Positions 18,786-28,484 of a stretch of DNA of 64,000 nucleotides are shown one piece after another. Below the pieces are notes generated by a model. That model searched no databases, was not told where the DNA came from, and saw nothing but the letters and a program-made list of their open reading frames with translations. Each line of letters opens with the position of its first letter. Position 1 is the stretch's first letter. A program made the position numbers and the translations under genes. The stretch lies in the NCBI GenBank assembly GCA_947450695.1, contig CANFWV010000007.1, forward strand, positions 1-64,000, read 5' to 3'. The stretch comes from Comamonadaceae bacterium (GTDB taxonomy: Bacteria; Pseudomonadota; Gammaproteobacteria; Burkholderiales; Burkholderiaceae_C).

Positions 18786-19799
18786 TTATGTGATGACTTT
18801 TGACGCTTGATCCAAATGCGCTGCCAGTAGCCTGCGTGCTGCAATTGAGGCGGGAATGTCGCCGCTGACGACCTGGGTCATCAGTGCCGGCAGCAGCGCA
18901 CTGACAGCCGGATTTTGCTTAAAAGCCTGCTTCAGTCCGGCATCAATGCGCTCCCACATCCACGACAGCGACTGCTGCTGTCGCCGGATGGACAACTTTC
19001 CGTTGGCTGTTTGTTTGGCCCGAAACTCAAGGACTGCTGTCCAAAAAAGCGCCACACCCTCTCCTTTCAGCGCACTCAGCTGCATGGCTTTGGGGTGCCA
19101 ATTGGTTTCCTGATAGCCGCTGAACATGCCCAACAACTGCATGGCCGATGTGATTTGCAGCTGTGCGCGCTGCGCTGCAATCGCGTCCATGTCGGCTTTG
19201 TTGATGATGACCAGATCCGCCAGCTCCATCACGCCTTTTTTAATGGCTTGCAAATCGTCGCCGGCATTCGGCAATTGCATCAGCACAAACATATCGGTCA
19301 TGTTCGACACCGCTGTTTCGCTTTGGCCGACACCGACAGTTTCGACAATCACCACGTCGTAGCCGGCGGCTTCGCAGACCAACATGGCTTCGCGGGTTTT
19401 TTCGGCGACGCCGCCCAAGGTTCCGCTGGAAGGGCTGGGCCGGATGTAGGCTTTTTCATGAACAGACAACTGTTCCATGCGCGTTTTGTCGCCGAGGATA
19501 GAGCCGCCCGAGACGGTGCTTGAGGGGTCGATGGTGAGTACCGCCACCCGATGACCTTGGGCGATCAGGTACAAGCCCAAGACTTCAATGAAGGTGGACT
19601 TGCCAACGCCCGGCACACCGCTGATGCCCAAGCGAAACGATTTCCCGGTGTGCGGCAACAAGGTGGTGAGCAAGGCATCGGCTTCAAGCCGATGATCGGC
19701 CCGCGTTGACTCCAACAACGTGATGGCCTTGGCGATGGCACGGCGCTGCACGGCGGCATTGCCCTGCAAAATCGAAGCCAGCAACGCGGGAGAGCTCAC
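18786..19799 (-). CDS. meaB: Methylmalonyl-CoA mutase-associated GTPase MeaB
   Basis: A 337-residue G3E-type GTPase that protects and reloads the B12 cofactor of methylmalonyl-CoA mutase. Walker A GVPGVGKS is at 61-68, followed by [21 protein letters not shown], the metal-binding segment [10 protein letters not shown] and the base-recognition motif NKAD. It begins with GTG, and its first bases overlap the TGA of the mutase gene (GTGA), so the two are translationally coupled, which fits a chaperone-client pair. Confidence 0.93.
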   Translation of the reverse strand: MSSPALLASILQGNAAVQRRAIAKAITLLESTRADHRLEADALLTTLLPHTGKSFRLGISGVPGVGKSTFIEVLGLYLIAQGHRVAVLTIDPSSTVSGGSILGDKTRMEQLSVHEKAYIRPSPSSGTLGGVAEKTREAMLVCEAAGYDVVIVETVGVGQSETAVSNMTDMFVLMQLPNAGDDLQAIKKGVMELADLVIINKADMDAIAAQRAQLQITSAMQLLGMFSGYQETNWHPKAMQLSALKGEGVALFWTAVLEFRAKQTANGKLSIRRQQQSLSWMWERIDAGLKQAFKQNPAVSALLPALMTQVVSGDIPASIAARRLLAAHLDQASKVIT

Positions 19800-21961
19800 T
19801 TCAGGCAGGCCTTGATCTGCTCCAGCACATCTTTGGCGCTGGCCGGAATCGGCGTGCCGGGACCGTAAATGCCTTTGACGCCAGCCTCGTAGAGCATCTC
19901 GTAATCTTGCCGCGGAATGACGCCGCCGACAAACACGATGATGTCGTCGGCACCTTGCTTCTTCAGCTCAGCAATGATCGCCGGCACCAGCGTTTTATGC
20001 CCTGCAGCCAAGGTCGACACACCGACCGCGTGAACATCGTTTTCAATCGCTTGGCGCGCGCATTCTTCAGGCGTCTGGAACAGCGGGCCCATGTCGACGT
20101 CAAAGCCCAAGTCGGCAAACGCCGTGGCCACCACCTTGGCACCGCGGTCATGGCCGTCTTGCCCGAGCTTGGAGATCATCACGCGGGGGCGACGGCCCTC
20201 CGCTTCAGCAAAGGCGTTGATCTCAGCTTTGAGAGTTTCCCAGCCTTCAGCTGAGTCATAAGCAGCAGCGTACACACCGGTCACCTTTTGCATGTCGGCG
20301 CGGTGGCGCCCATAAACTTTTTCAAGTGCGTCGCTGACTTCGCCCACGGTGGCCCGAAGTCGCACCGCTTGGATGCTCAGGTCCAGCAGATTGCCGCTGT
20401 TGCTTTCTGCGGCTGCGGTCAATGCATCTAGCGCGACCAGCACAGCGGCATCGTCGCGCTTGGCCTTGATCGCCTTCAGGCGCGTGATCTGTCCGTCGCG
20501 CACGGCCACGTTGTCAATGTCACGGGTTTCAATCGCGTCTTCGGTTTTGAGTTTGTATTTGTTGACGCCCACGATGACGTCTTTGCCGCTGTCGATGCGC
20601 GCCTGCTTTTCAGCGGCGGCGGCCTCGATCTTCAGCTTGGCCCAGCCGCTGTCCACGGCTTGTGTCATGCCACCCATAGCGTCGACTTCTTCGATGATTT
20701 TCCACGCAGCGTCGGCCATGTCTTGGGTTAGCTTTTCCATCATGTAGCTGCCGGCCCAAGGGTCAATCACATTCGGAATGTGGGTTTCTTCTTGGATGAT
20801 GAGCTGCGTGTTGCGCGCGATGCGGGATGAAAACTCGGTCGGCAGCGCAATGGCTTCGTCAAAGCTGTTGGTGTGCAGGCTTTGGGTGCCACCGAAGACA
20901 GCGGCCATGGCCTCAATGGTGGTACGCACCACGTTGTTGTACGGGTCTTGCTCGGTCAGGCTCCAGCCACTGGTTTGGCAGTGCGTGCGCAGCATCAGGC
21001 TCTTCGGGCTTTTGGCGTTGAACTCTTTCATGATGCGGCACCACAGCAAACGCGCCGCGCGCATCTTGGCAACTTCCAGGTAGAAGTTCATGCCGATGGC
21101 CCAGAAAAAACTCAGGCGGCCGGCAAAGCCGTCAACGTCCAGCCCCTTGGCGATCGCAGTCTTCACGTACTCTTTGCCGTCTGCCAGCGTAAAGGCCAGC
21201 TCCAGCGCTTGATTAGCACCGGCCTCTTGCATGTGGTAACCAGAGATGCTGATCGAGTTGAACTTCGGCATGTGCTGCGCCGTGTACTCGATGATGTCGC
21301 CAATGATGCGAATGCTGGGCGCCGGCGGGTAAATATAGGTGTTGCGCACCATGAATTCTTTGAGAATGTCATTCTGAATGGTGCCGCTCAACTGCGCCTG
21401 CGAGACGCCCTGCTCTTCAGCCGCCACCACGTAACCGGCCAGCACCGGCAACACCGCGCCATTCATCGTCATTGAGACAGAGACCTTGTCCAGCGGAATC
21501 TGGTCGAACAGGATTTTCATGTCTTCAACGCTGTCAATCGCCACGCCAGCCTTGCCGACGTCACCCGTCACACGCGGATGGTCGGAGTCGTAGCCGCGAT
21601 GCGTGGCCAAGTCAAACGCCACCGAAACGCCCTGCCCACCAGCAGCCAACGCCTTGCGATAAAACGCATTAGATTCTTCAGCTGTTGAAAAGCCGGCGTA
21701 TTGCCGAATCGTCCACGGACGGACGGCATACATCGTTGCCTGAGGGCCTCGGATAAACGGCTCAAAACCCGGCAATGTGTTGCTGTACGGTAAATCCTTG
21801 ATATCTTCAGCCGTGTACAACGGCTTAACGCTGATGCCATCGGGTGTTTGCCAGTTGAGTGCATTCACGTCTCCCCCCGGTGCCGATTTGGCAGCGGCAT
21901 GACCCCAATCTTCAAGACTGGCTGGACTGAATTCAGGGGCTGAGGATGGTTTTTGACTCAT
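19796..21961 (-). CDS. scpA: Methylmalonyl-CoA mutase, large chain
   Basis: A 721-residue adenosylcobalamin enzyme interconverting (R)-methylmalonyl-CoA and succinyl-CoA. The N-terminal TIM barrel shows [14 protein letters not shown] and [15 protein letters not shown]. The C-terminal B12 domain carries GQDGHDRG with the cobalt-ligand H604. It corresponds to the single catalytic chain; no separate small beta chain is nearby. I chose ATG 21961 ([11 protein letters not shown]); the frame extends 12 codons further. It is the first gene of the operon, divergent from a GntR regulator. Confidence 0.93.
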   Translation of the reverse strand: MSQKPSSAPEFSPASLEDWGHAAAKSAPGGDVNALNWQTPDGISVKPLYTAEDIKDLPYSNTLPGFEPFIRGPQATMYAVRPWTIRQYAGFSTAEESNAFYRKALAAGGQGVSVAFDLATHRGYDSDHPRVTGDVGKAGVAIDSVEDMKILFDQIPLDKVSVSMTMNGAVLPVLAGYVVAAEEQGVSQAQLSGTIQNDILKEFMVRNTYIYPPAPSIRIIGDIIEYTAQHMPKFNSISISGYHMQEAGANQALELAFTLADGKEYVKTAIAKGLDVDGFAGRLSFFWAIGMNFYLEVAKMRAARLLWCRIMKEFNAKSPKSLMLRTHCQTSGWSLTEQDPYNNVVRTTIEAMAAVFGGTQSLHTNSFDEAIALPTEFSSRIARNTQLIIQEETHIPNVIDPWAGSYMMEKLTQDMADAAWKIIEEVDAMGGMTQAVDSGWAKLKIEAAAAEKQARIDSGKDVIVGVNKYKLKTEDAIETRDIDNVAVRDGQITRLKAIKAKRDDAAVLVALDALTAAAESNSGNLLDLSIQAVRLRATVGEVSDALEKVYGRHRADMQKVTGVYAAAYDSAEGWETLKAEINAFAEAEGRRPRVMISKLGQDGHDRGAKVVATAFADLGFDVDMGPLFQTPEECARQAIENDVHAVGVSTLAAGHKTLVPAIIAELKKQGADDIIVFVGGVIPRQDYEMLYEAGVKGIYGPGTPIPASAKDVLEQIKACLK

Positions 21962-22048
21962 GACGCACCAAGGTTGACTTGAAGAGAATAGCCCCATAAC
22001 GGTGAGGCTGACTGCTGAATTTCTTTAAGATTGGCAGTTTACATCATT

Positions 22049-22054
22049 TATAAT
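22049..22054 (+). promoter_or_regulatory. -10 box of the GntR regulator gene
   Basis: TATAAT lies one base before the first possible ATG (22056), within a TTATAATTAT dyad that could be an operator half-site for a GntR-type protein. Its position argues that transcription starts near 22061 and therefore that ATG 22095 is the real start. No good -35 hexamer is seen at normal spacing, which hints at an activator or an unusual promoter. Confidence 0.5.
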
Positions 22055-22094
22055 TATGAATTCAGAATTAAGATTGCCGAAGGTAAATTCACCC

Positions 22095-22730
22095 ATGGCC
22101 ACTGCGTCACTGACCCCACGCGCACTCTACCAAGAAGTCGCTGAGCTATTACGTCAGCGTATTTTCAACCGGGAATTAACACCCGGTAGTTGGATTGATG
22201 AGCTGAAGCTTGCGGAGGAATACGGCATCAGTCGAACACCCCTGCGTGAAGCGCTAAAGGTACTCGCCACCGAGGGTTTAGTGACTATGAAACTCAGGCG
22301 CGGCGCCTATGTGACCGAAGTGTCTGAGCGCGACTTGACGGATGTTTACCACTTGCTGTCCCTGCTCGAAAGTGATGCAGCGGGCGTAGTAGCCGCGCAG
22401 GCGAGTGACGTTCAACTGAAAGATTTACAAACGTTGCACCGCGAACTCGAAAAATCGGTCAGTAACCGCGAAAGGTTTTTCCAGGTTAACGAGCGCTTTC
22501 ACATGCGCCTGCTAGAAATCGCCGACAACCGCTGGCGTGACCAGATGGTCGCCGACCTGCGTAAAGTCATGAAGCTGAATCGGCACAACTCACTGTTGAA
22601 GAGCGGTCGGATTCAAGAGTCCCTCGCTGAACACCAAGCCATCATGAATGCATTGCTGGCGCGAGATGTGAAGGCTTCGGCAGACGCCGTGCAGACCCAT
22701 TTCAACAACGGGCTGCAAGCGGCCGCTTGA
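22095..22730 (+). CDS. GntR-family regulator (FCD domain)
   Basis: A 211-residue regulator with an N-terminal winged helix (residues about 8-75, including YGISRTPLREALKVLATEGLV) and a C-terminal all-helical FCD ligand domain (VYHLLSLLESDAAGVVAAQ onward, ending AVQTHFNNGL). ATG 22095 is preferred over 22056 because the -10 box abuts 22056 and GAAGG lies upstream of 22095. It is divergent from the methylmalonyl-CoA mutase operon and probably controls it in response to a small organic acid or CoA thioester. The effector is unknown. Confidence 0.87.
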   Translation: MATASLTPRALYQEVAELLRQRIFNRELTPGSWIDELKLAEEYGISRTPLREALKVLATEGLVTMKLRRGAYVTEVSERDLTDVYHLLSLLESDAAGVVAAQASDVQLKDLQTLHRELEKSVSNRERFFQVNERFHMRLLEIADNRWRDQMVADLRKVMKLNRHNSLLKSGRIQESLAEHQAIMNALLARDVKASADAVQTHFNNGLQAAA

Positions 22731-22758
22731 GTCATGAGTCGCTTCATCTTCGCTTAAG

Positions 22759-24093
22759 TTAAGCCAGCTGTACCGCCGCCACAAGGCGCTCAGCGCAGTG
22801 CTTGGCTTGCGCAGCATCTCTGGCTTCGACCATGATGCGCAACAGTGGCTCTGTACCGCTGGCACGAATCAAGATTCGCCCCGTCTCACCGAGCTCAGCC
22901 TCAACGGCTTTGCTCTCAGCTTGCAGCGCCAAACTTGACTTCCAGTCCTGACCCGGCCGCAAACGCACGTTGAGCAGAACTTGCGGGAATAAAGTGACGT
23001 CGACCAGCAACTCTGCCAACGGTTTGCCGCTGCGAACGCAAGCTTGCAGCACCTGCAATGCGCTGATCAGACCATCGCCTGTGGTGTGTTTGTCGAGCGC
23101 AAGTAAGTGGCCGGAACCCTCACCACCTAACAACCAACCATTTTTTTCCAATTCTTTAAGCACATAACGGTCGCCGACCTTGGCACGCACAAACTGCACG
23201 CCGCGGGCTTTCAGGGCAACTTCCACGGCCAAGTTGGTCATCAAGGTCCCGACGGCGCCGATGACTTCCTCACCACGAGCCAAGCGCTCGCTGACCATCA
23301 AAAATAAAACTTCGTCGCCGTTGAAGAGCCGGCCATTAGCATCCACCAGCTGTAACCGATCCGCATCACCGTCCAGTGCCACGCCATAGTCTGCAGCATG
23401 CGCTTTGACAGCCTGAATCAGCGCCTCCGGATGCGTCGCACCCACCTCGTGGTTGATGTTCAGGCCGTCGGGTGCGCAGCCAATGCAAACGATGTCCGCG
23501 CCCAGCTCATGAAAAACTTCCGGTGCCACTTGATAAGCCGCACCATGAGCCGCATCGACCACAATCTTTAAGCCCTTCAGCGTCAGATCATGAGCGAAGG
23601 TACTTTTACAAAACTCAATATAGCGGCCGGCAGCATCGTCGAGCCGTTTGGTTTTGCCGAGATTCGCGGAGTCAACCCAGACCGGAGGCTGAGCCAATGC
23701 AGCTTCAACCGCTTCTTCCCAAGCGTCGGACAACTTAGTCCCGTGTGCACTGAAAAACTTGATCCCGTTGTCGGCAAAGGCATTGTGACTGGCGCTGATC
23801 ACCACACCCAAGCTAGCGCGCTGCGTGCGAGTGAGATAGGCTACGCCAGGCGTTGGCAAAGGACCAAGCAACACCACATCGACACCAGCCGAATTGAAGC
23901 CTGACTCCAGAGCACTCTCGAGCATGTAGCCCGAAATTCTGGTGTCTTTACCAATCAGCACCGTCGGGCGCTCCTCGGTCTGCTTCAAGACCCGACCGAC
24001 CGCATGGGCCAAGCGCAAAACGAAATCAGGCGTGATGGGCGCTTGCCCAACTGTGCCGCGAATGCCATCGGTGCCGAAATACTGTCTGCTCAT
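22759..24093 (-). CDS. glmM: Phosphoglucosamine mutase
   Basis: A 444-residue enzyme converting glucosamine-6-phosphate to glucosamine-1-phosphate for peptidoglycan and LPS precursors. The phosphoserine is S102 in [13 protein letters not shown], the metal loop is [11 protein letters not shown], and the sugar-binding GEGSGHLL and C-terminal phosphate site [14 protein letters not shown] are present. It follows folP by 56 bp. The order ftsH-folP-glmM is conserved in many proteobacteria. Confidence 0.95.
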   Translation of the reverse strand: MSRQYFGTDGIRGTVGQAPITPDFVLRLAHAVGRVLKQTEERPTVLIGKDTRISGYMLESALESGFNSAGVDVVLLGPLPTPGVAYLTRTQRASLGVVISASHNAFADNGIKFFSAHGTKLSDAWEEAVEAALAQPPVWVDSANLGKTKRLDDAAGRYIEFCKSTFAHDLTLKGLKIVVDAAHGAAYQVAPEVFHELGADIVCIGCAPDGLNINHEVGATHPEALIQAVKAHAADYGVALDGDADRLQLVDANGRLFNGDEVLFLMVSERLARGEEVIGAVGTLMTNLAVEVALKARGVQFVRAKVGDRYVLKELEKNGWLLGGEGSGHLLALDKHTTGDGLISALQVLQACVRSGKPLAELLVDVTLFPQVLLNVRLRPGQDWKSSLALQAESKAVEAELGETGRILIRASGTEPLLRIMVEARDAAQAKHCAERLVAAVQLA

Positions 24094-24149
24094 CTAAAGA
24101 ACTCCCGGGCAATGCCCTTGCTTGTTATTTTTTTGTGCGCAAGCATGAC

Positions 24150-25046
24150 TCAAATTGACGCGGCGGTCCAGACTTTCAGCGCTTGCACTGTCTGGCGCAC
24201 ATCATGCACCCGAACCACCCGTGCGCCTCGCTCAACCGCCAACAATGCCGCAGCAATGCTAGGCACCATGCGCTCGGCCACAGGCAAAGGCGTCGGCGCT
24301 TCAACAACTGCAAACTCGTCAGCACACAGCATCGCCAGCGATGATTTTCGCGACCAACCCGCCAACAGCGGGTAGCCCAGACTCAGCACATCCGACTGCC
24401 GCTGCAACAAAGATAAGTTTTGCACCACCGTTTTGCCAAAGCCAACCCCCACGTCGAGCACGATGCGAGTGGGATCGACCCCTGCGTTGAGCAGCCCTTG
24501 GGCGGTCAACTGCAAAAAAATCAGTACCTGTTGCACCACATCACCCGTCATGGGGGCGGTTTGCATGGTGAGGGGTTCGCGGTGCATGTGCATCAGGCAA
24601 ACACCGCAATGAGGATGCCCAGCCACCACCTGCACAGCGCCCGGTTTGCGCAAGGCCCAGATGTCATTGATGATGTCCGCGCCCAGGTCGAGCACAGCCT
24701 GCATCACTTCAGGTTTGTACGTGTCGACCGAAACCGGGACACCCAGCGACACAGCATGGTGCACCACCGGCAGCACCCGCGCCAGCTCCTCATCCAACGG
24801 GAGAGCAGCAGCACCGGGCCGCGTTGACTCACCGCCAATGTCCAAGATGTCCGCACCCTCTTTGAGGAGCTGCTCGCAATGCGCCAGCACGCTAGCGGGG
24901 CTGCGGCTGGAGAAATAAGTGCCCCCATCAGAAAAAGAATCGGGCGTGGCATTAACGATGCCCATGACCCGAGGCCTAGTCAGATCTATCTGAAAACGGC
25001 TGGTTTGCCAGAAGGGATTCGTCACTGCATGCGCCTCCTGCGCCAC
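24150..25046 (-). CDS. folP: Dihydropteroate synthase
   Basis: A 298-residue TIM-barrel enzyme condensing p-aminobenzoate with the pterin pyrophosphate in folate synthesis; it is the sulfonamide target. The signatures VMGIVNATPDSFSDGG and DIGGESTRPGA are intact, with VSVDTYKPEV and the C-terminal RVVRVHDVRQT. The first codon of the frame is GTG (25046); two hairpins lie between it and ftsH. Confidence 0.94.
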   Translation of the reverse strand: MAQEAHAVTNPFWQTSRFQIDLTRPRVMGIVNATPDSFSDGGTYFSSRSPASVLAHCEQLLKEGADILDIGGESTRPGAAALPLDEELARVLPVVHHAVSLGVPVSVDTYKPEVMQAVLDLGADIINDIWALRKPGAVQVVAGHPHCGVCLMHMHREPLTMQTAPMTGDVVQQVLIFLQLTAQGLLNAGVDPTRIVLDVGVGFGKTVVQNLSLLQRQSDVLSLGYPLLAGWSRKSSLAMLCADEFAVVEAPTPLPVAERMVPSIAAALLAVERGARVVRVHDVRQTVQALKVWTAASI

Positions 25047-25059
25047 TGTATTTAGGAAG

Positions 25060-25078
25060 CTCTGCAGCTTATGCAGAG
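25060..25078 (-). other. Perfect hairpin in the ftsH-folP gap
   Basis: CTCTGCA, a 5-nt loop, then TGCAGAG form a perfect 7-bp stem without a T run. It lies 14 nt upstream of the folP start and downstream of the ftsH terminator. Its place suggests a 5' leader structure for folP or a processing site; no function can be assigned. Confidence 0.5.
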
Positions 25079-25084
25079 ACCAAG

Positions 25085-25112
25085 AAAAAACGGGGCTAAG
25101 CCCCGGTTTTTA
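25085..25112 (-). terminator. Intrinsic terminator after ftsH
   Basis: CGGGGC-TAA-GCCCCG is a perfect 6-bp stem at 25091-25105. It is flanked by an A run on the left and a T run on the right, so it can act in both directions. On the minus strand it comes 26 nt after the ftsH stop and ends in six T. It should separate ftsH from folP transcription at least partly. Confidence 0.82.
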
Positions 25113-25130
25113 CCTCACTAGTTCACAGAT

Positions 25131-27050
25131 TCAAGCCACGGTAGGTGCCGGCTCTGCCGTCACGGCAGGTGTACCGCCGCTTGGAGGCGTGCCGCCCACA
25201 GATGGGTTGCGTGGCACCCAATCTTTAGGCGCACGTGGCTCACGGCCAGCCATGATGTCGTCGAGTTGTTCGACATCAATGGTCTCCCATTCCATCAGCG
25301 CTTTCGCCATGGCGTGCATCTTGTCCTGATTACCTTCAATCAGACCACGGGCCAAAGCGTACTGCTGGTCAATGATGCGACGCACTTCGGAGTCGACCTT
25401 CTGCATGGTCTGCTCACTCATGTTGGTGGTCTTGGTCACCGAACGACCCAAGAACACTTCGCCTTCGTTATCGGCGTAGACCATAGGACCCAAGGCTTCG
25501 GTCATGCCGTAGCGAGTCACCATGTCCCGCGCAATAGAGGTTGCGCGTTCAAAGTCGTTACTGGCGCCGGTGGTCATCTGGTTCATGAAGACTTCTTCGG
25601 CAATCCGGCCCCCAAACAGCATGCTGATCTGGCTCAGCATGTACTCGCGGTCGTAGCTGTAGCGGTCTTGCGCCGGCAAGCTCATGGTCACGCCAAGGGC
25701 GCGCCCACGCGGAATGATGGTGACCTTGTGAACAGGGTCGCACTTAGGCAACAGCTTGCCCAGCAAGGCGTGGCCTGACTCATGATATGCCGTGTTACGA
25801 CGCTCTTCCTCAGGCATAACCATGCTTTTACGCTCAGGGCCCATCAGGATTTTGTCCTTGGCCTTTTCGAAGTCGACCATCTCAACCACACGGGCACTGC
25901 GGCGGGCAGCCATCAAAGCGGCTTCGTTGCAGAGGTTGGCCAAGTCAGCACCCGACATACCGGGCGTACCGCGCGCAATGATGCTGGCGTTGACGTCCTG
26001 GCCGAGCGGCACTTTACGCATGTGCACATTGAGAATTTGTTCTCGGCCGCGAATATCGGGCAGCGTCACATAGACCTGACGGTCAAATCGACCTGGACGC
26101 AGCAAAGCAGCATCCAAAATGTCGGGGCGGTTGGTGGCAGCCACGACGATCACACCGACGTTGGTTTCAAAACCGTCCATCTCGACCAGCATCTGGTTCA
26201 GGGTTTGCTCACGCTCGTCGTTGCCACCGCCCAAGCCTGCGCCACGCTGGCGACCCACAGCGTCAATCTCGTCAATAAAAATAATGCAAGGGGCATTTTT
26301 CTTGGCGTTCTCGAACATGTCTCGGACGCGGGAAGCACCCACACCAACAAACATTTCAACAAAATCTGAACCGGAAATCGAGAAGAAAGGAACTTTGGCT
26401 TCGCCAGCGATGCCTTTGGCGAGCAGTGTTTTACCCGTCCCCGGAGGGCCGACCAGCAAAAGCCCGCGCGGAATACGTCCGCCAAGTTTCTGGAATTTGG
26501 AGGGGTCTTTCAGGAAGTCGACAATTTCTTTGACCTCTTCTTTGGCCTCGTCGCAACCGGCGACGTCAGCAAAGGTCACGGTGTTGTTGGCTTCGTCCGT
26601 CAAGCGGGCTTTGCTTTTACCGAAGCTGAAAGCACCGCCTTTACCGCCCCCCTGCATCTGCCGCATGAAATAAACCCAGACACCAATCAACAGCAACATT
26701 GGGCCCCAGCTGACGAGCAACGTCATCAGCAGTGAGCCTTCTTCGCGTGGTTTGACATCGAACTTGACGTCATTGGCGATCAAGTCACCGATCAGACCAC
26801 GGTCCAAGTACGTTGCGGTGGTGCGAATACGGCGGTCATCCATGGTCACGGCTGCGATTTCTGTACCGCCCTGACCTTCAGCGATGGTGGCCGTTTTGAT
26901 TCGCTTGCCTCGAACTTCTTCTAAAAAGTCCGAGTAACCCATAGCGCTTGCGCCGCCGCCCGCACGTGTGTCAAATTGCTTGAACACGGTGAACAACACC
27001 ATGGCAATCACTAACCAAACCGCAATTTTTGAAAACCACTGATTGTTCAA
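25131..27050 (-). CDS. ftsH: ATP-dependent zinc metalloprotease FtsH (TTG start)
   Basis: A membrane-anchored AAA+ protease of 639 residues. Two N-terminal membrane helices are visible (around [15 protein letters not shown] and [22 protein letters not shown]), with a periplasmic loop between. Walker A is GPPGTGKT, Walker B is [11 protein letters not shown], and the zinc site is HESGH. I chose TTG at 27050, giving the family N-terminus [13 protein letters not shown], because GGAG sits six bases upstream; the in-frame ATG at 27089 adds 13 residues unlike the family. Confidence 0.93.
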   Translation of the reverse strand: MNNQWFSKIAVWLVIAMVLFTVFKQFDTRAGGGASAMGYSDFLEEVRGKRIKTATIAEGQGGTEIAAVTMDDRRIRTTATYLDRGLIGDLIANDVKFDVKPREEGSLLMTLLVSWGPMLLLIGVWVYFMRQMQGGGKGGAFSFGKSKARLTDEANNTVTFADVAGCDEAKEEVKEIVDFLKDPSKFQKLGGRIPRGLLLVGPPGTGKTLLAKGIAGEAKVPFFSISGSDFVEMFVGVGASRVRDMFENAKKNAPCIIFIDEIDAVGRQRGAGLGGGNDEREQTLNQMLVEMDGFETNVGVIVVAATNRPDILDAALLRPGRFDRQVYVTLPDIRGREQILNVHMRKVPLGQDVNASIIARGTPGMSGADLANLCNEAALMAARRSARVVEMVDFEKAKDKILMGPERKSMVMPEEERRNTAYHESGHALLGKLLPKCDPVHKVTIIPRGRALGVTMSLPAQDRYSYDREYMLSQISMLFGGRIAEEVFMNQMTTGASNDFERATSIARDMVTRYGMTEALGPMVYADNEGEVFLGRSVTKTTNMSEQTMQKVDSEVRRIIDQQYALARGLIEGNQDKMHAMAKALMEWETIDVEQLDDIMAGREPRAPKDWVPRNPSVGGTPPSGGTPAVTAEPAPTVA

Positions 27051-27177
27051 GGAGTACTCCGTTGTAAGAACAGTAATGCAGATGCGCACTATTTTAGGGG
27101 TTTCAAGAGCCCAGCTCGAATGAGCGGAATACTTCAGCCCCTTGGCGAAAGCGGGTTTCTGAAGAATTTATGCCCAG

Positions 27178-27864
27178 TCAGGCGTCAATAACCGCCTGCA
27201 CCGGCATTTCCTTCAATCCCATACCAATCAAAAAAGTCTCTGAAGAGCCGGGCCTAGAGGCCTTAGGCTTGATCGGCTTGACGACCCGAAACACCGATTT
27301 AAAGAGTTTCACCAACTCACTGTAACCGTCGCCATGGAAAAGCTTCACCACCAATGCGCCGTCAGACTTCAGGTGTTTTTGTGAAAATTCGACTGCGAGT
27401 TCAACCAAATGAGAAATTCGGGCGGCGTCCGCAGCACCAATACCGGATAAATTCGGAGCCATGTCAGAAATCACCACATCGACCTTGCGGGTTTGGTCCA
27501 GCGCTTGCTCGAGCTGACTGAGCACCGCGTCTTCCCGAAAGTCACCCTGAATAAAAACCACGCCCTCGACCGGCTCCATCGGCAGCAGGTCAAGCGCGAT
27601 GATACGGCCATTCAACGCGCCCACCGCAGCGCCCACCGGTGACAGTTTGCGCCTGACATATTGGCTCCACGCACCCGGCGTACTACCCAAGTCGACCACA
27701 CAATAACCGGGTTTGATGAGCCCGAGGGTGTCGTCAATTTCCTTGATTTTGTAGGCCGCCCGGGCGCGATAGCCCTCCTGCTTGGCCAGTTTCACATAGG
27801 TGTCGTTGACATGGTCGTTCAACCACGCCTTGTTCACCTTCTTACTTTGAGTCTTGACTTTCAT
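27178..27864 (-). CDS. rlmE: 23S rRNA 2'-O-ribose U2552 methyltransferase
   Basis: A 228-residue FtsJ/RlmE methyltransferase. SAM-binding [12 protein letters not shown], catalytic-aspartate motif SDMAPNLSG and the lysine motif VVKLFHGDG are visible, and the N-terminus is basic. Start at ATG 27864 ([17 protein letters not shown]); the longer frame overlaps the divergent yhbY gene. rlmE-ftsH with divergent yhbY is a conserved arrangement. Confidence 0.94.
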   Translation of the reverse strand: MKVKTQSKKVNKAWLNDHVNDTYVKLAKQEGYRARAAYKIKEIDDTLGLIKPGYCVVDLGSTPGAWSQYVRRKLSPVGAAVGALNGRIIALDLLPMEPVEGVVFIQGDFREDAVLSQLEQALDQTRKVDVVISDMAPNLSGIGAADAARISHLVELAVEFSQKHLKSDGALVVKLFHGDGYSELVKLFKSVFRVVKPIKPKASRPGSSETFLIGMGLKEMPVQAVIDA

Positions 27865-27930
27865 GCCTCTATTGTCCCTCGCCGAAGGGCTCTGCGCCGC
27901 GGCGTTGGCCGTTGCGTCGATAATTGCGAT

Positions 27931-28407
27931 ATGGCCAAAATAATTCTCACCCCTGCCCAGCGCAAAGATCACCGCGCTGATGCGCATCACCTCAACCCGG
28001 TTGTCATGATTGGCTCCGACGGTTTGACTGACGGCGTCAAGAAAGAAATCGATGGCGCGCTCAATGCCCACGGACTGATCAAAATCCGCGTTTTGTCAGA
28101 CGACCGGCCTGGCCGCGAAAACATGTTTCAGACTCTGGCCGATGAGTTGAATGCTGCACCTATTCAGCACATTGGCAAGTTGCTGGTGCTGTTTCGCACA
28201 GCTATTCCGAAAGAAAAGAAAGTCAGCGAAGACCGCATGGCTGGCCCGCGCGATGTCAAAGTGCTGAAAAATAGCAGTCGCTACGGCCAGCGCCCAGAAG
28301 TCAAGACCCTGCGCGTTCTGGGTAACCAACGCCTGACCCCGGGTGGTAATGTTCGTCGTGCCAAAAAACCAAAACAGCGCAGCGCTAAGAAGTCTGCCCA
28401 AGACTGA
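27931..28407 (+). CDS. yhbY: YhbY-family ribosome assembly RNA-binding protein
   Basis: A 158-residue CRS1/YhbY (CRM-domain) protein. The first 95 residues match the domain known to associate with pre-50S particles: [31 protein letters not shown], the GREN motif within [10 protein letters not shown], and LLVLFRTA. The remaining 60 residues are a strongly basic tail rich in Lys and Arg, absent from the 97-residue E. coli protein. It starts at ATG 27931, divergent from rlmE with 66 bp between. Confidence 0.9.
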   Translation: MAKIILTPAQRKDHRADAHHLNPVVMIGSDGLTDGVKKEIDGALNAHGLIKIRVLSDDRPGRENMFQTLADELNAAPIQHIGKLLVLFRTAIPKEKKVSEDRMAGPRDVKVLKNSSRYGQRPEVKTLRVLGNQRLTPGGNVRRAKKPKQRSAKKSAQD

Positions 28408-28410
28408 TCC

Positions 28411-28422
28411 GGCCTTCGGGCC
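28411..28422 (+). terminator. Possible weak terminator hairpin after yhbY
   Basis: GGCC-TTCG-GGCC is a short stem with a stable UUCG loop, 4 nt after the yhbY stop. There is no T run, so termination is uncertain. It could equally be an RNA-end stabiliser before the oligopeptidase gene. Confidence 0.35.
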
Positions 28423-28484
28423 TCTAGGGGTCCATTCCGCTCCTTCGGGGGTTTAGTTTGAGTGAATCGCCCATAGCTAACTTT

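Noticed and set aside
20873-21475. 200-codon plus-strand frame opposite methylmalonyl-CoA mutase
   Set aside because: Composition typical of antisense frames and no ribosome-binding site; the mutase frame is certain.
21962-22094. Cobalamin riboswitch ahead of methylmalonyl-CoA mutase
   Set aside because: The divergent interval is too short and shows no B12-box-like sequence.
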